Of a stretch of 32,433 nucleotides of DNA, positions 17,009-24,922 are shown piece by piece. Origin of the DNA: Chloroflexota bacterium (lineage in GTDB: Bacteria; Chloroflexota; Limnocylindria; Limnocylindrales; CSP1-4); the NCBI GenBank assembly GCA_013698095.1, contig JACCVQ010000078.1:1-32433 (forward strand). The letters are read 5' to 3'. A model generated the notes under the pieces. That model was given only the letters and a program-made list of their open reading frames with translations, had not been told where the DNA came from and ran no database searches. The translations under genes and the position numbers were made by a program. Numbering within the stretch: position 1 is the first letter of the stretch; each line of letters begins with the position of its first letter.

Positions 17009-17931
17009 TCCACTCGCGACGCGTGCGATCGACCCCGCGCGAACGCACCGGCTCGACGGACCGGGGCATCGTGTCGAAGGCGGAGTGGCGCCAGCGCCGG
17101 GTCCGCTGGTCGATGCGCCTCCTCCACGGAGCGACCCTGATCTTCCTGCTGGTCGTGGGGCTGGGGCCCCTGCTCTGGATGATGAAGGCGTCGATCACGC
17201 CAACCCAGGACACGCTCAGGAACCCGATGGCGCTCTGGCCGAACGGGTTCGACCTGGGCCAGCTCGCGACGGCCTGGTCGCGCACGCATATCGACCGCTA
17301 CCTGTGGAACACCGTGGTCATCGCGTTCGGCTCGTGGGCCGTCCAGCTGCTCGTCGCGACGACGGGCGGCTACGCGCTGTCAGTCCTGCGGCCGCGGTTC
17401 AGCGGGCTGTTGACCGGGCTCGTGATCGCGACGCTCTTCGTCCCGCCGATCGTCCTGCTCGTGCCGCTCTATCTGACGATCGTCGACGTGCCGTTCCTGC
17501 ACCTCCGGATGATCGACTCGTATTGGGCGATCTGGCTGCCGGCCGGCGCGAGCGCGGTGAACGTCGTCCTGGTCAAGCGCTTCTTCGACAACCTGCCGCG
17601 CGAGATCTTCGAGGCGGCGCGGGTGGATGGGGCGGGGCCGTTCCGGCTCTTCCGCTCGATCGTCCTGCCGATGTCGAAGCCGATCCTGGGGGTGGTCTCG
17701 GTGTTCGCCGTGATCGCGACGTGGAAGGATTACCTGTGGCCCTTCCTCGTCCTGCGCAACCCGAATCTCCAGCCGCTCTCGGTCCGCCTGCCGACGCTTG
17801 CGCCAACCACCGATCTCGGGGTGTTCATCGCGGCCCTGACGATCTCGAGCGTGATCCCGATCGTGCTGTTCCTGATCTTCCAGCGTCTGTTCCTGAGCGG
17901 CGAGGGGTTGAGCGGCGCCGTCAAGGGCTGA
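17005..17931 (+). CDS. Sugar ABC transporter permease (MalG/UgpE type)
   Basis: 308 residues, six membrane helices. The EAA loop is EIFEAARVDGAGPFRLFRSIVLP (about 202-224), and the ending (LFLIFQRLFLSGEGLSGAVKG) is typical of MalG-type permeases. ATG 17005 overlaps the previous stop as ATGA; an in-frame GTG at 16990 is the alternative. No ATP-binding subunit follows, so the pair probably uses a shared MsmK/MalK-like ATPase encoded elsewhere, as is common for this family. Confidence 0.94.
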   Translation: MIHSRRVRSTPRERTGSTDRGIVSKAEWRQRRVRWSMRLLHGATLIFLLVVGLGPLLWMMKASITPTQDTLRNPMALWPNGFDLGQLATAWSRTHIDRYLWNTVVIAFGSWAVQLLVATTGGYALSVLRPRFSGLLTGLVIATLFVPPIVLLVPLYLTIVDVPFLHLRMIDSYWAIWLPAGASAVNVVLVKRFFDNLPREIFEAARVDGAGPFRLFRSIVLPMSKPILGVVSVFAVIATWKDYLWPFLVLRNPNLQPLSVRLPTLAPTTDLGVFIAALTISSVIPIVLFLIFQRLFLSGEGLSGAVKG

Positions 17932-17964
17932 CACCCGGGCGACTTGGGAGTCCCACGCGCGGCG

Positions 17965-17990
17965 CCACCCGATCGATGCGCACCGGGTGG
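17965..17990 (+). terminator. Possible terminator hairpin after the sugar operon
   Basis: CCACCCG (17965-17971) pairs with CGGGTGG (17984-17990) around a 12-base loop, 33 bases after the last permease gene. There is no T-tract, so this is a weak call. Confidence 0.35.
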
Positions 17991-18022
17991 GCATTGCGAA
18001 GTCCGGGACTCGTGCCAGCCAC

Positions 18023-18038
18023 CGGGCTGCGCAGCCCG
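18023..18038. other. Perfect 16-bp GC palindrome
   Basis: CGGGCTGC-GCAGCCCG is a perfect palindrome in the 277-base gap between the sugar operon and the exporter gene. It could be part of a bidirectional or tandem terminator with the hairpin just upstream, or a protein-binding site. The rest of the gap holds no gene that I can support. Confidence 0.4.
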
Positions 18039-18195
18039 TGTGCAGAACAACGTCGGAGAGCACGATTCAGGCGGTGCGCCGCGGGTTCGTACGTCGCAAC
18101 GCTCACTGGGTGCGCATCAGACGCCCGAGTCGACCGGGTCCTGGGAGCGTTCATGACGGTCCCTGGCAGGTTCGCGCGCGAGAGTACGACCCCCG

Positions 18196-18201
18196 TAGAG
18201 T
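18196..18201 (+). promoter_or_regulatory. -10 box of the exporter gene, leaderless arrangement
   Basis: TAGAGT starts exactly 13 bases before ATG 18209 and no Shine-Dalgarno lies between them; same geometry as in front of lacI and the CpaE-like gene. Confidence 0.5.
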
Positions 18202-18208
18202 GAATCGG

Positions 18209-19069
18209 ATGTCCACACCCCGGTCTTCTCCAGTCTGGCTCGTCCTGATCGGCATCCTGTCGGTGCAGTTTGGGGCGGTGGTTTCCAAGGGGCAGTTCGG
18301 CGAGATCCCCCCGGTGGGGATGGTGTTCCTCCGGCTGATCACCAGTTCCCTGATCCTGCTCGCCTTTGCCCGGCCGCGGCTGCGCGGCCGGGCGGTCACC
18401 GACTGGTGGCCGGTGCTGGCGCTGGGGTTCGCGCTCGGCGCGATGAACTGGGCGTTCTACGAGTCGTTCGCCCGGATCCCCATCGGTGCGGCGGTCACCA
18501 TCGAGTTCGCGGGTCCGCTGTTGCTGGCCGCGGTCGGCAGTCGGCGGCCGCGCGACCTGGTGTGGGTGGGCCTGGCCGCCGTCGGGATTGGCCTGTTCGG
18601 CGCCGGCCCAACTGGGGTCGACGCCCTCGGGTTTGGTCTGGCGCTGTTCGCCGGCGGTTGCTGGGCGCTCTACGTCCTCTCGACGGCGGCCACGGGCCGC
18701 CGCTGGGCCGGCGTCGAGGGACTGGCCGTTTCCAGCACCATCGCGACGCTCGCGATCGCGCCGTTCGCGGTGGTCGCGGCCGGCCCGCGGCTGCTCGAAC
18801 CTCGGCTGCTGGTGTTGGGGGCGCTGGTCGGCCTGCTGAGCTCGGTGGTCCCGTACAGCCTCGAGATGGTGGCGCTGCGCACCCTGTCGCCGCGAGTGTT
18901 CGGCATCTTGATGAGCCTGGAACCCGCCGCCGCGGCCCTCGCGGCCGCGGTCGTGCTGGGCGAGGTGCTCACGCCCCTGCAACTGCTGGCGGTGGCGTGC
19001 GTGACGGCCGCGAGTGTTGGCGCCACTCGCACGCCGTCTGCCCCCGGGGCCGTCCCGCGCGAGATCTGA
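18209..19069 (+). CDS. EamA/RhtA-like transporter (probable amino acid exporter)
   Basis: 286 residues, about ten membrane helices in two EamA repeats. The segments RIPIGAAVTIEFAGPLLLA and LEMVALRTLSPRVFGILMSLEP strongly resemble the corresponding parts of RhtA, the threonine/homoserine exporter. ATG 18209 has no ribosome site but a TANNNT box 13 bases upstream, suggesting a leaderless mRNA. By hand count leucine is encoded by about 29 CTG and 12 CTC, whereas moxR prefers CTC about two to one; this may reflect its membrane nature or a different origin. It ends four bases from convergent rarA. The substrate is inferred only from family. Confidence 0.88.
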   Translation: MSTPRSSPVWLVLIGILSVQFGAVVSKGQFGEIPPVGMVFLRLITSSLILLAFARPRLRGRAVTDWWPVLALGFALGAMNWAFYESFARIPIGAAVTIEFAGPLLLAAVGSRRPRDLVWVGLAAVGIGLFGAGPTGVDALGFGLALFAGGCWALYVLSTAATGRRWAGVEGLAVSSTIATLAIAPFAVVAAGPRLLEPRLLVLGALVGLLSSVVPYSLEMVALRTLSPRVFGILMSLEPAAAALAAAVVLGEVLTPLQLLAVACVTAASVGATRTPSAPGAVPREI

Positions 19070-19073
19070 CCGG

Positions 19074-20570
19074 CTACTCGGCGGCGTCCTTGTTCTGCGT
19101 GTCCGCGAGCCGCTTGCGCTCGCCCTCCCGAGGTCGCATCGCGTCGGTCATCGAGGCCGTCGCTGGGCTCGGGCGGTCCTTCTTCCGCGGCTTCGCCCGG
19201 CGGGCCTCGGCCCGAGCGTCCATACGGGCCGCGATCGTGGCCTCGTAGCCCTGGTCGCCGGGGACGTAGTAGCGCCGGCTGGCGAGCTCGTCGGGGAGGT
19301 ACTGCTGCTCGATGTCGTCGCCCTCGAAGTCGTGCGGGTAGCGATAGCCGACGCCGATCCCGTGGGTCTTCATCCGTCGGTCGCCGGCGGTCCGGACGTG
19401 GTTGGGGACCGGGAGCGAGCCCTTGGCCAGGATGTCGGCGAGCGCCGCTCCGTATGCCCGGCCGACAGAGTCCGATTTCGGCGCCGAGGCGATGTAGGTG
19501 GTCGCCTGGGCCATGGCGTACTGCGCTTCCGGCAAGCCGATGTGGTCGAGTGCCTGGGCGGCCGCGACGGCGACCTGGAGGGCTCGCGGATCGGCGTTGC
19601 CGACGTCCTCGGACGCGGCGATGATCAGGCGCCGGACGATGAACCGGGGATCCTCGCCGGCGGCGATCATCGCGGCCAGCCAGTAGAGCGCGGCGTCGGG
19701 GTCGTTGCCGCGGAGGCTCTTGATGAACGCCGACACGGTGTCGTAGTGGCCGTCGCCGGCGCGGTCGTAGGCGAGGACACGCTGCTGGGCGGCCGCCTCG
19801 ACGTCCTCGAGCCGCGGCGAGACGTGACCCGCGGCGTCGCGGACGTCCTCGGACTCGGCAAGGGCGACGGCACCCTCGAGCACGTTCATCGCCGAGCGGG
19901 CGTCACCGCCGGCGAGCGAGACCAGATGCTCGAAAGCGGCATCCTCGAGGGCCGCCCCGCCGTCCGGTCCGAGGCTGCCGGCGAGGCCGCGCTCCTCGTC
20001 GGTGAGCGCGCGCCGGACGACCGTGGCGACGGCATGGTCGGGGAGCGTCTCGAGCCGCCAGACGCGCATCCGGCTGAGGAGCGCCGAGTTGACCTCGAAG
20101 TAGGGGTTTTCGGTCGTCGCCCCGATCAGGGTGACGGTGCCGTCCTCGACATGGGGCAGGAGGGCGTCCTGCTGGGCCTTGTTGAACCGATGGATCTCGT
20201 CGAGGAACAGGATCGTCCGCTGCTGGTTCAGGGCCAACCGGTCCTGGGCCTGGGCGATGGTCGCCCGAACATCGGCGACGCCGCTCATCACCGCCGACAT
20301 CGTGGCGAACTCGGCATTCAGCTCCTGGGCGAGGAGGCGGGCGAGGCTCGTCTTGCCGGTCCCCGGCGGGCCCCACAGCAGGATCGAGCTCAGGTGGCCG
20401 CGGGCGACACTGCGACGGAGCGGCCCGCGCTCGCCGACGAGGTGCTCCTGGCCAACGAACTCGTCGAGCGTCCGCGGGCGCATCCGGGCCGCGAGGGGCT
20501 GACGCTCCGGCGGTGGCTTGAAGAGCGCTTCGGGGCGGGCGCCGCCGGCTTTGGTTCGCGGGGTGGGCAC
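19074..20570 (-). CDS. rarA: Replication-associated recombination protein A (RarA/MgsA)
   Basis: 498 residues; the family is usually about 440, and the excess is a Lys/Arg-rich C-terminal tail (about 450-498). This clamp-loader-like AAA+ ATPase acts at stalled replication forks. The N-terminal part reads PLAARMRPRTLDEFVGQEHL, with Walker A GPPGTGKTS (67-75), Walker B FLDEIHRFNK (122-131) and sensor 1 IGATTENP. The C-terminal half has the RarA signatures YDTVSAFIKSLRGNDPDAAL and YPHDFEG. The start is GTG 20570, needed to keep the conserved region before residue 30; no clear ribosome site. It follows a small membrane protein gene on the same strand by 57 bases. Confidence 0.93.
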   Translation of the reverse strand: MPTPRTKAGGARPEALFKPPPERQPLAARMRPRTLDEFVGQEHLVGERGPLRRSVARGHLSSILLWGPPGTGKTSLARLLAQELNAEFATMSAVMSGVADVRATIAQAQDRLALNQQRTILFLDEIHRFNKAQQDALLPHVEDGTVTLIGATTENPYFEVNSALLSRMRVWRLETLPDHAVATVVRRALTDEERGLAGSLGPDGGAALEDAAFEHLVSLAGGDARSAMNVLEGAVALAESEDVRDAAGHVSPRLEDVEAAAQQRVLAYDRAGDGHYDTVSAFIKSLRGNDPDAALYWLAAMIAAGEDPRFIVRRLIIAASEDVGNADPRALQVAVAAAQALDHIGLPEAQYAMAQATTYIASAPKSDSVGRAYGAALADILAKGSLPVPNHVRTAGDRRMKTHGIGVGYRYPHDFEGDDIEQQYLPDELASRRYYVPGDQGYEATIAARMDARAEARRAKPRKKDRPSPATASMTDAMRPREGERKRLADTQNKDAAE

Positions 20571-20627
20571 GGCCCGATGGTACGCGCCGGGCTGATCAAC
20601 AGCTCCGCGCCCGCGCGCGAGCCGGAT

Positions 20628-21020
20628 CTACAGCGTGAAGAGGTGCATCCCGTTCACGAGGATCTGGAGGACGACCAGGATCCCGAGCAGGAACCCGGCA
20701 AGGATGACGATCCGGCGCATGTCGCGCTTGACGTAGCCGTACTCCTCGGCCGCCCGGACGGCGAGCGGGACGGACGTGTAGCTGACGCCGCCGACGGCCT
20801 CCGCGGATCCGCCGATCCGCCGGCCGCGCTCGCGATTGCGGCGTGCCGTCTCAGCCGCCTGCTCCTCGGCGACGATCGCGGCCTCGAGCTCGGCGGCGCG
20901 CGCTTCCTCGAGCGCGGTCACCTTGCCGGGCGCGCGGGTGGCGTCGGCGTCGGGCCGGCCGGTTCGCTGGAGCGGTCGGCGCTGGCCGGGGCGGGCCGCG
21001 AGTCGGGAGCGCTTGGCCAT
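20628..21020 (-). CDS. Small tail-anchored membrane protein of unknown function
   Basis: 130 residues. The basic N-terminus (1-30) is followed by an Ala/Glu-rich helix likely to form a coiled coil (about 35-65), a Gly/Ser stretch, and one C-terminal membrane helix (about 104-123) ending in MHLFTL. I do not recognise a family. ATG 21020 has CGGAG 13 bases upstream and a TANNNT box (21061-21066) before that, so the gene seems real. It probably shares a transcript with rarA. Tail anchoring suggests a membrane-bound partner protein. Confidence 0.6.
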   Translation of the reverse strand: MAKRSRLAARPGQRRPLQRTGRPDADATRAPGKVTALEEARAAELEAAIVAEEQAAETARRNRERGRRIGGSAEAVGGVSYTSVPLAVRAAEEYGYVKRDMRRIVILAGFLLGILVVLQILVNGMHLFTL

Positions 21021-21060
21021 CAGTCGGTGGATGCTCCGAGCGGATCGTGGGTCGGGCCGG

Positions 21061-21066
21061 AGGATA
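21061..21066 (-). promoter_or_regulatory. Possible -10 box for the small membrane protein-rarA pair
   Basis: TATCCT on the minus strand would start transcription around 21054, leaving a leader of about 34 bases before ATG 21020. No clear -35 is seen. Confidence 0.35.
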
Positions 21067-21110
21067 GCATCGGCCGGGTCCCGGCGGCGAGGGGCACCCG
21101 GACCACCTGC

Positions 21111-21116
21111 TAGACT
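21111..21116 (+). promoter_or_regulatory. Possible -10 box for the DUF4446 gene
   Basis: TAGACT followed by CGGCCCG resembles the TACACT-CGGCCCG in front of the CpaE-like gene at 30331. Here no ATG follows; instead the predicted leader (about 45-75 bases) contains CCGGAGG at 21154-21160. Confidence 0.4.
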
Positions 21117-21196
21117 CGGCCCGCCCGGCGCGTCCCGCTGCGGAGGCCCCGATCCGGAGGTACCGCGCGATCGATCTCAACGCCCTGGTCGAGCCG

Positions 21197-21721
21197 GTGA
21201 TCGGAGCGGCCTTCATCGCCCTCGCCGTGATCGTCCTCGTCCTGATCGTCCTGAGCCTGATCCAGGCCCGCCGGATCTCCGCGCTGCGGCGGCGGCTCGA
21301 CAGTCTGACGCGGGGCGCCAACGGGGCCAATCTCGATGCCGTGCTCGATGCTCACCTCGATAAGGTCTTCGCCGTCTCGCGCGAGCTCGACGAGCTCGCC
21401 GCTCGGTCTGCGGTCGTCGAGGCGGCCGGCCGGCGGGCGATCCAACGAGTCGGCGTCGTCCGGTTCAACCCGTTCGAGGACACCGGCGGCAACCAGAGCT
21501 TCGCGATGGCCCTGACCGATGCCGCCGGCAACGGGTTCGTCCTGAGCAGCCTCCACTCTCGAACCGGGACCCGGGTCTATGCCAAGTCGATCACCGACGG
21601 TCGATCGGACGCTGCCCTGTCGGACGAGGAGCAGGAGTCTCTCCGGATCGCCCTCACCAGCCCGGGGACGGCCCTCGACGAGCGGCGGCCCGCCCGCGAC
21701 CGCCTCGCTCCACCGGCCTGA
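21197..21721 (+). CDS. DUF4446 family membrane protein
   Basis: 174 residues from GTG 21197. One N-terminal membrane helix (about 4-22) is followed by a basic stretch, a helical linker (45-80) and the DUF4446 core VGVVRFNPFEDTGGNQSFA (85-103), GNGFVLSSLHSR and YAKSI. The function of the family is unknown. GTG has no ribosome site. CCGGAGG (21154-21160) lies nine bases before an in-frame ATC at 21170, which would add IDLNALVEP to the N-terminus. So the true start may be that rare codon, or the site may act at a distance. It precedes the helicase-nuclease gene by 37 bases on the same strand. Confidence 0.85.
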   Translation: MIGAAFIALAVIVLVLIVLSLIQARRISALRRRLDSLTRGANGANLDAVLDAHLDKVFAVSRELDELAARSAVVEAAGRRAIQRVGVVRFNPFEDTGGNQSFAMALTDAAGNGFVLSSLHSRTGTRVYAKSITDGRSDAALSDEEQESLRIALTSPGTALDERRPARDRLAPPA

Positions 21722-21758
21722 CAGACTAGGTGTCACGGGGCCCGGCGATGATCGGTCC

Positions 21759-24700
21759 ATGGCACCTGATCCAACCTCTCTCGGCGATGCCGTGAACCGC
21801 TCGCGGGCGCGACGCGAGCCCCATCCTCTCGACCAGATTCCGGTCTGGGACGGGTTCGTGATCGACAACCCCGCTACGCCCGGCGGCGACCCACCGGCCG
21901 GCTTGGACGCACTCCTGGGCGGCCTCAACCCGGAACAGCTCAGAGCTGTCACCCACGGCGACGGTCCGCTGCTGGTCGTGGCTGGGGCCGGGACGGGAAA
22001 GACCCAGGTCATCACCCGCCGGATCGCCTGGCTGATTGCGACTCGCCGGGCCCGGCCGTCGGAGATCCTCGCGCTGACGTTCACCGAGAAGGCCGCCGCC
22101 GAGATGCAGCTCCGGGTGGACCAGCTCGTCCCGTACGGCTACACGGATACGACCATCGGGACGTTCCACGCGTTCGGCGACCGGTTGATCCGGGAGTACG
22201 CCCTGGAGCTTGGATTGCCCTCGGACGTCCGGGTCCTGAGCCGGGCCGAGGTCGTGATCTTCATGCGCGAGCACCTGTTCTCGTTCGAGCTCGAGCGGTA
22301 CCGGCCCTTGGGCGATCCGACCCGATTCCTCGGGGCGCTCGCGACGTTGTTCAGCCGCTGCAAGGACGAGGACGTCTCACCCGTCGCCTATCGGGCGTAC
22401 GCGGACGGCCTCGCGCAGGTGGCGGCACGTGCTCGCGATGATGAGGCGCTCGCCGAGGAGGCCGGACGGCAAACGGAGCTCGCGACAGCCTTCGAGCGCT
22501 ACCAGGCGCTGCTCGAGGCGAACGGCTGCATCGACTTCGGCGATCAGGTCGCGCTAGCGCTGCGCCTGGTGCGCGAGTCGGCGGCCGCCCGGTTGGAGAT
22601 CCAGCGCCGGTTCCGCTACGTCCTGGTCGATGAGTTCCAGGACACGAACCGCTCGCAGTCCGAACTGGTCTCGCTCGTCGCCGAGCCGCACCGCAACCTG
22701 ACGGTCGTGGGCGACGACGACCAGTCGATCTATCGCTTCCGGGGCGCGGCGATCAGCAACATCCTCGGCTTCCGCGATCGCTACAAGGCGGCTCGGACGA
22801 TCGTCCTGCGCCGCAACTACCGGTCTCGCCCAGCGATTCTCGAGGCTGCCCATCGGCTCGTCCAGTTCAACGACCCGGACCGGCTCGAGGTCCAGGCCGG
22901 GATCAGCAAGCGGCTCGTGGCAGAGCGCGGCACGGATCCGGCGGGACGGACCGTCCGGCTCGAGACCCACCCGTCCGGCAACGACGAAGCGGATCGGATC
23001 GCGGCGGAGATCGCCGGCCGGATCGCCAGGGGCACCGCGCCGAAGGACATCGCCGTCCTCGTCCGGGCCAACAGCCACGCCGATCCGGTCCTGCGCAGCC
23101 TCGAAGCAGCGGGCGTGCCGTGGCGGTTCTCGGGAACGTCCGGTCTGTACGCCCGGCCGGAGGTCCGGCGCCTCCTGTCGTTCCTCCGAGCAATCGCCGA
23201 CCTCGGCTCGTCGGTCGACATCTACGCCCTCGCGACCGGCGAGCCGTACCACCTTGGCGGCGAGGACCTCACGACGATCGTCAACAGCGCCCGGCGCCGG
23301 CACCGGACCCTGTGGGATGTCCTCGAGGAGCTCGAGCGCCAGCCTGGTCTCCTGCGCGTCGGACCCGCCACGCGCGCGGCGATCAGCCGGATCGTCGCCG
23401 ACCTGCGGGAGATGTCGGCGCTTGCTCATGAGCGACCGGCCGGCGAGGTCCTGTACGCGTTCCTGCGTCGGTCGGGAACGCTCGGGCGGCTGGCGGGGGA
23501 GGCCTCGGTCGCGGCCGAGGAACAGCTCCGCAACGTTGCTCGCTTCTTCGACATCGTGCGGTCCCAGTCGGCCCTGCTCGCGGACGACCGAGCCACGTTC
23601 GTCGCCCGCCACCTTCAGACGCTGATCGAGGCAGGCGACGATCCGGCCACGGCCGATCTCGATCCGGATTCCGACGCCGTCGCCGTCCTGACCGTGCACA
23701 AGGCGAAGGGCCTCGAGTTCCCGATCGTGTACCTCCCGGGCCTCGTCGCCGGTAGATTTCCGATCCCGGGCCGGCGCGACCCGCTGGCACTGCCCGCGGT
23801 CCTCGGCGACGCGGTCGATGCCCCGGACGAGGAGATCCAGCTCCGCGAGGAGCGCCGCCTGTTCTACGTCGCGATGACCCGTGCCCGGGACGAGCTCGTC
23901 CTCTCGCATGCGGTCGACTACGGCGGCGTCGGGATCCGGCGCCTCTCGCCGTTCGTCCTGGAGGCCCTCGACCTGCCGCCGACGGCAGTCGCGCCATCGG
24001 TCCGGGCAGCGAGCGCCGTCGACCGGATCGAAGCCGCCCAGGCCGCGCCGCTTCCATTCCGGCCGACCGGCCCGCGGCAGCCAACGGACGACCCGCTCGT
24101 CCTTTCGTTCTCGGCGATCAACTCCTACCTGAGCTGCCCGCTTCAGTACAAGCTTGGCCACGTCGTCCGGCTGCCCGTCGCGCCGCACCACGCGATGATC
24201 TACGGATCGGCCCTCCATCGCGCGGTCCAGGAGTTCCACCGGCGCCACGCCCGCGGCGAGGTGATGACCGAGGACGAGCTGATCGCGGCGCTCGAGGCCG
24301 CGTGGACCAACGAGGGCTTCCTCTCGCGCGAGCACGAGGACGCCCGACTCGAAGCGGGCCGCGCCACGCTGCGACGCTTCCGGGCAGCACAACTCGAGCC
24401 GGGCGCGGTGATCCCGGCCTACGTCGAGCGCGAGTTCAACTTCTCGCTCGATGGCAACCGGATTCGGGGCCGCTGGGATCGCGTCGACATCGAGCCGGCC
24501 GACCCAACACCCGAAACCGGGACGGAGTCGCCCGCCCCCGTCCAACATGCCGACACGATCGCGCCGACCCTCGAGCTGACGGGACGCGAGCGGGTCACGA
24601 TCACGGACTACAAGACGAGCGACGTGCGGGATCCGGTCAAGGCCCGACAGCGAGCTCGCGAGTCGCTCCAGCTCCAGATCTACGCGATGGCGTACGAAGC

Positions 24701-24920
24701 CGTTGCGGGCCGCCTGCCCGACGCGGTCCAGCTCCACTTCCTCGACACGGGCGTGACCGGCCGGGTCGAGGTCGACCCGAAGCGGATGGCCAAGGGCCGG
24801 GCGAAGATCCAGACGGCGGCGGCCGGGATCAAGGCCCGCGACTTCACCCCGCGACCGGATCGGAGCACGTGCGGCTACTGCCCGTTCAAGGCAATCTGCC
24901 CGTCGAGCGTGGCCACCTGA
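21759..24920 (+). CDS. UvrD/PcrA-like helicase fused to an iron-sulfur PD-(D/E)XK nuclease
   Basis: 1053 residues. Superfamily 1A helicase motifs: Walker A AGAGTGKTQ (75-83), LTFTEKAAAEM (motif Ia), TFHAFGDRLIR, LVDEFQDTNRSQ (289-300, Asp291-Glu292), GDDDQSIYRFRGA, NYRS, LTVHKAKGLEF and RRLFYVAMTRARDE. The C-terminal nuclease has ITDYKTSD (Asp950, Lys952). It also has a four-cysteine cluster of the AddB/AdnB type: Cys793 in SYLSCPLQY plus Cys1038-X2-Cys1041-X5-Cys1047. This points to double-strand break end processing or repair. Unlike AddAB or AdnAB, no second subunit is adjacent. ATG 21759 lacks a clear ribosome site. The HAD-like gene starts two bases after its stop. Confidence 0.93.
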   Translation: MAPDPTSLGDAVNRSRARREPHPLDQIPVWDGFVIDNPATPGGDPPAGLDALLGGLNPEQLRAVTHGDGPLLVVAGAGTGKTQVITRRIAWLIATRRARPSEILALTFTEKAAAEMQLRVDQLVPYGYTDTTIGTFHAFGDRLIREYALELGLPSDVRVLSRAEVVIFMREHLFSFELERYRPLGDPTRFLGALATLFSRCKDEDVSPVAYRAYADGLAQVAARARDDEALAEEAGRQTELATAFERYQALLEANGCIDFGDQVALALRLVRESAAARLEIQRRFRYVLVDEFQDTNRSQSELVSLVAEPHRNLTVVGDDDQSIYRFRGAAISNILGFRDRYKAARTIVLRRNYRSRPAILEAAHRLVQFNDPDRLEVQAGISKRLVAERGTDPAGRTVRLETHPSGNDEADRIAAEIAGRIARGTAPKDIAVLVRANSHADPVLRSLEAAGVPWRFSGTSGLYARPEVRRLLSFLRAIADLGSSVDIYALATGEPYHLGGEDLTTIVNSARRRHRTLWDVLEELERQPGLLRVGPATRAAISRIVADLREMSALAHERPAGEVLYAFLRRSGTLGRLAGEASVAAEEQLRNVARFFDIVRSQSALLADDRATFVARHLQTLIEAGDDPATADLDPDSDAVAVLTVHKAKGLEFPIVYLPGLVAGRFPIPGRRDPLALPAVLGDAVDAPDEEIQLREERRLFYVAMTRARDELVLSHAVDYGGVGIRRLSPFVLEALDLPPTAVAPSVRAASAVDRIEAAQAAPLPFRPTGPRQPTDDPLVLSFSAINSYLSCPLQYKLGHVVRLPVAPHHAMIYGSALHRAVQEFHRRHARGEVMTEDELIAALEAAWTNEGFLSREHEDARLEAGRATLRRFRAAQLEPGAVIPAYVEREFNFSLDGNRIRGRWDRVDIEPADPTPETGTESPAPVQHADTIAPTLELTGRERVTITDYKTSDVRDPVKARQRARESLQLQIYAMAYEAVAGRLPDAVQLHFLDTGVTGRVEVDPKRMAKGRAKIQTAAAGIKARDFTPRPDRSTCGYCPFKAICPSSVAT

Positions 24921-24922
24921 CG

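Noticed and set aside
17944..18156. 70-codon open frame in the gap before the exporter gene.
   Set aside because: No ribosome site, Cys/Pro/Arg-rich shadow-like product and hairpins inside; more likely non-coding.
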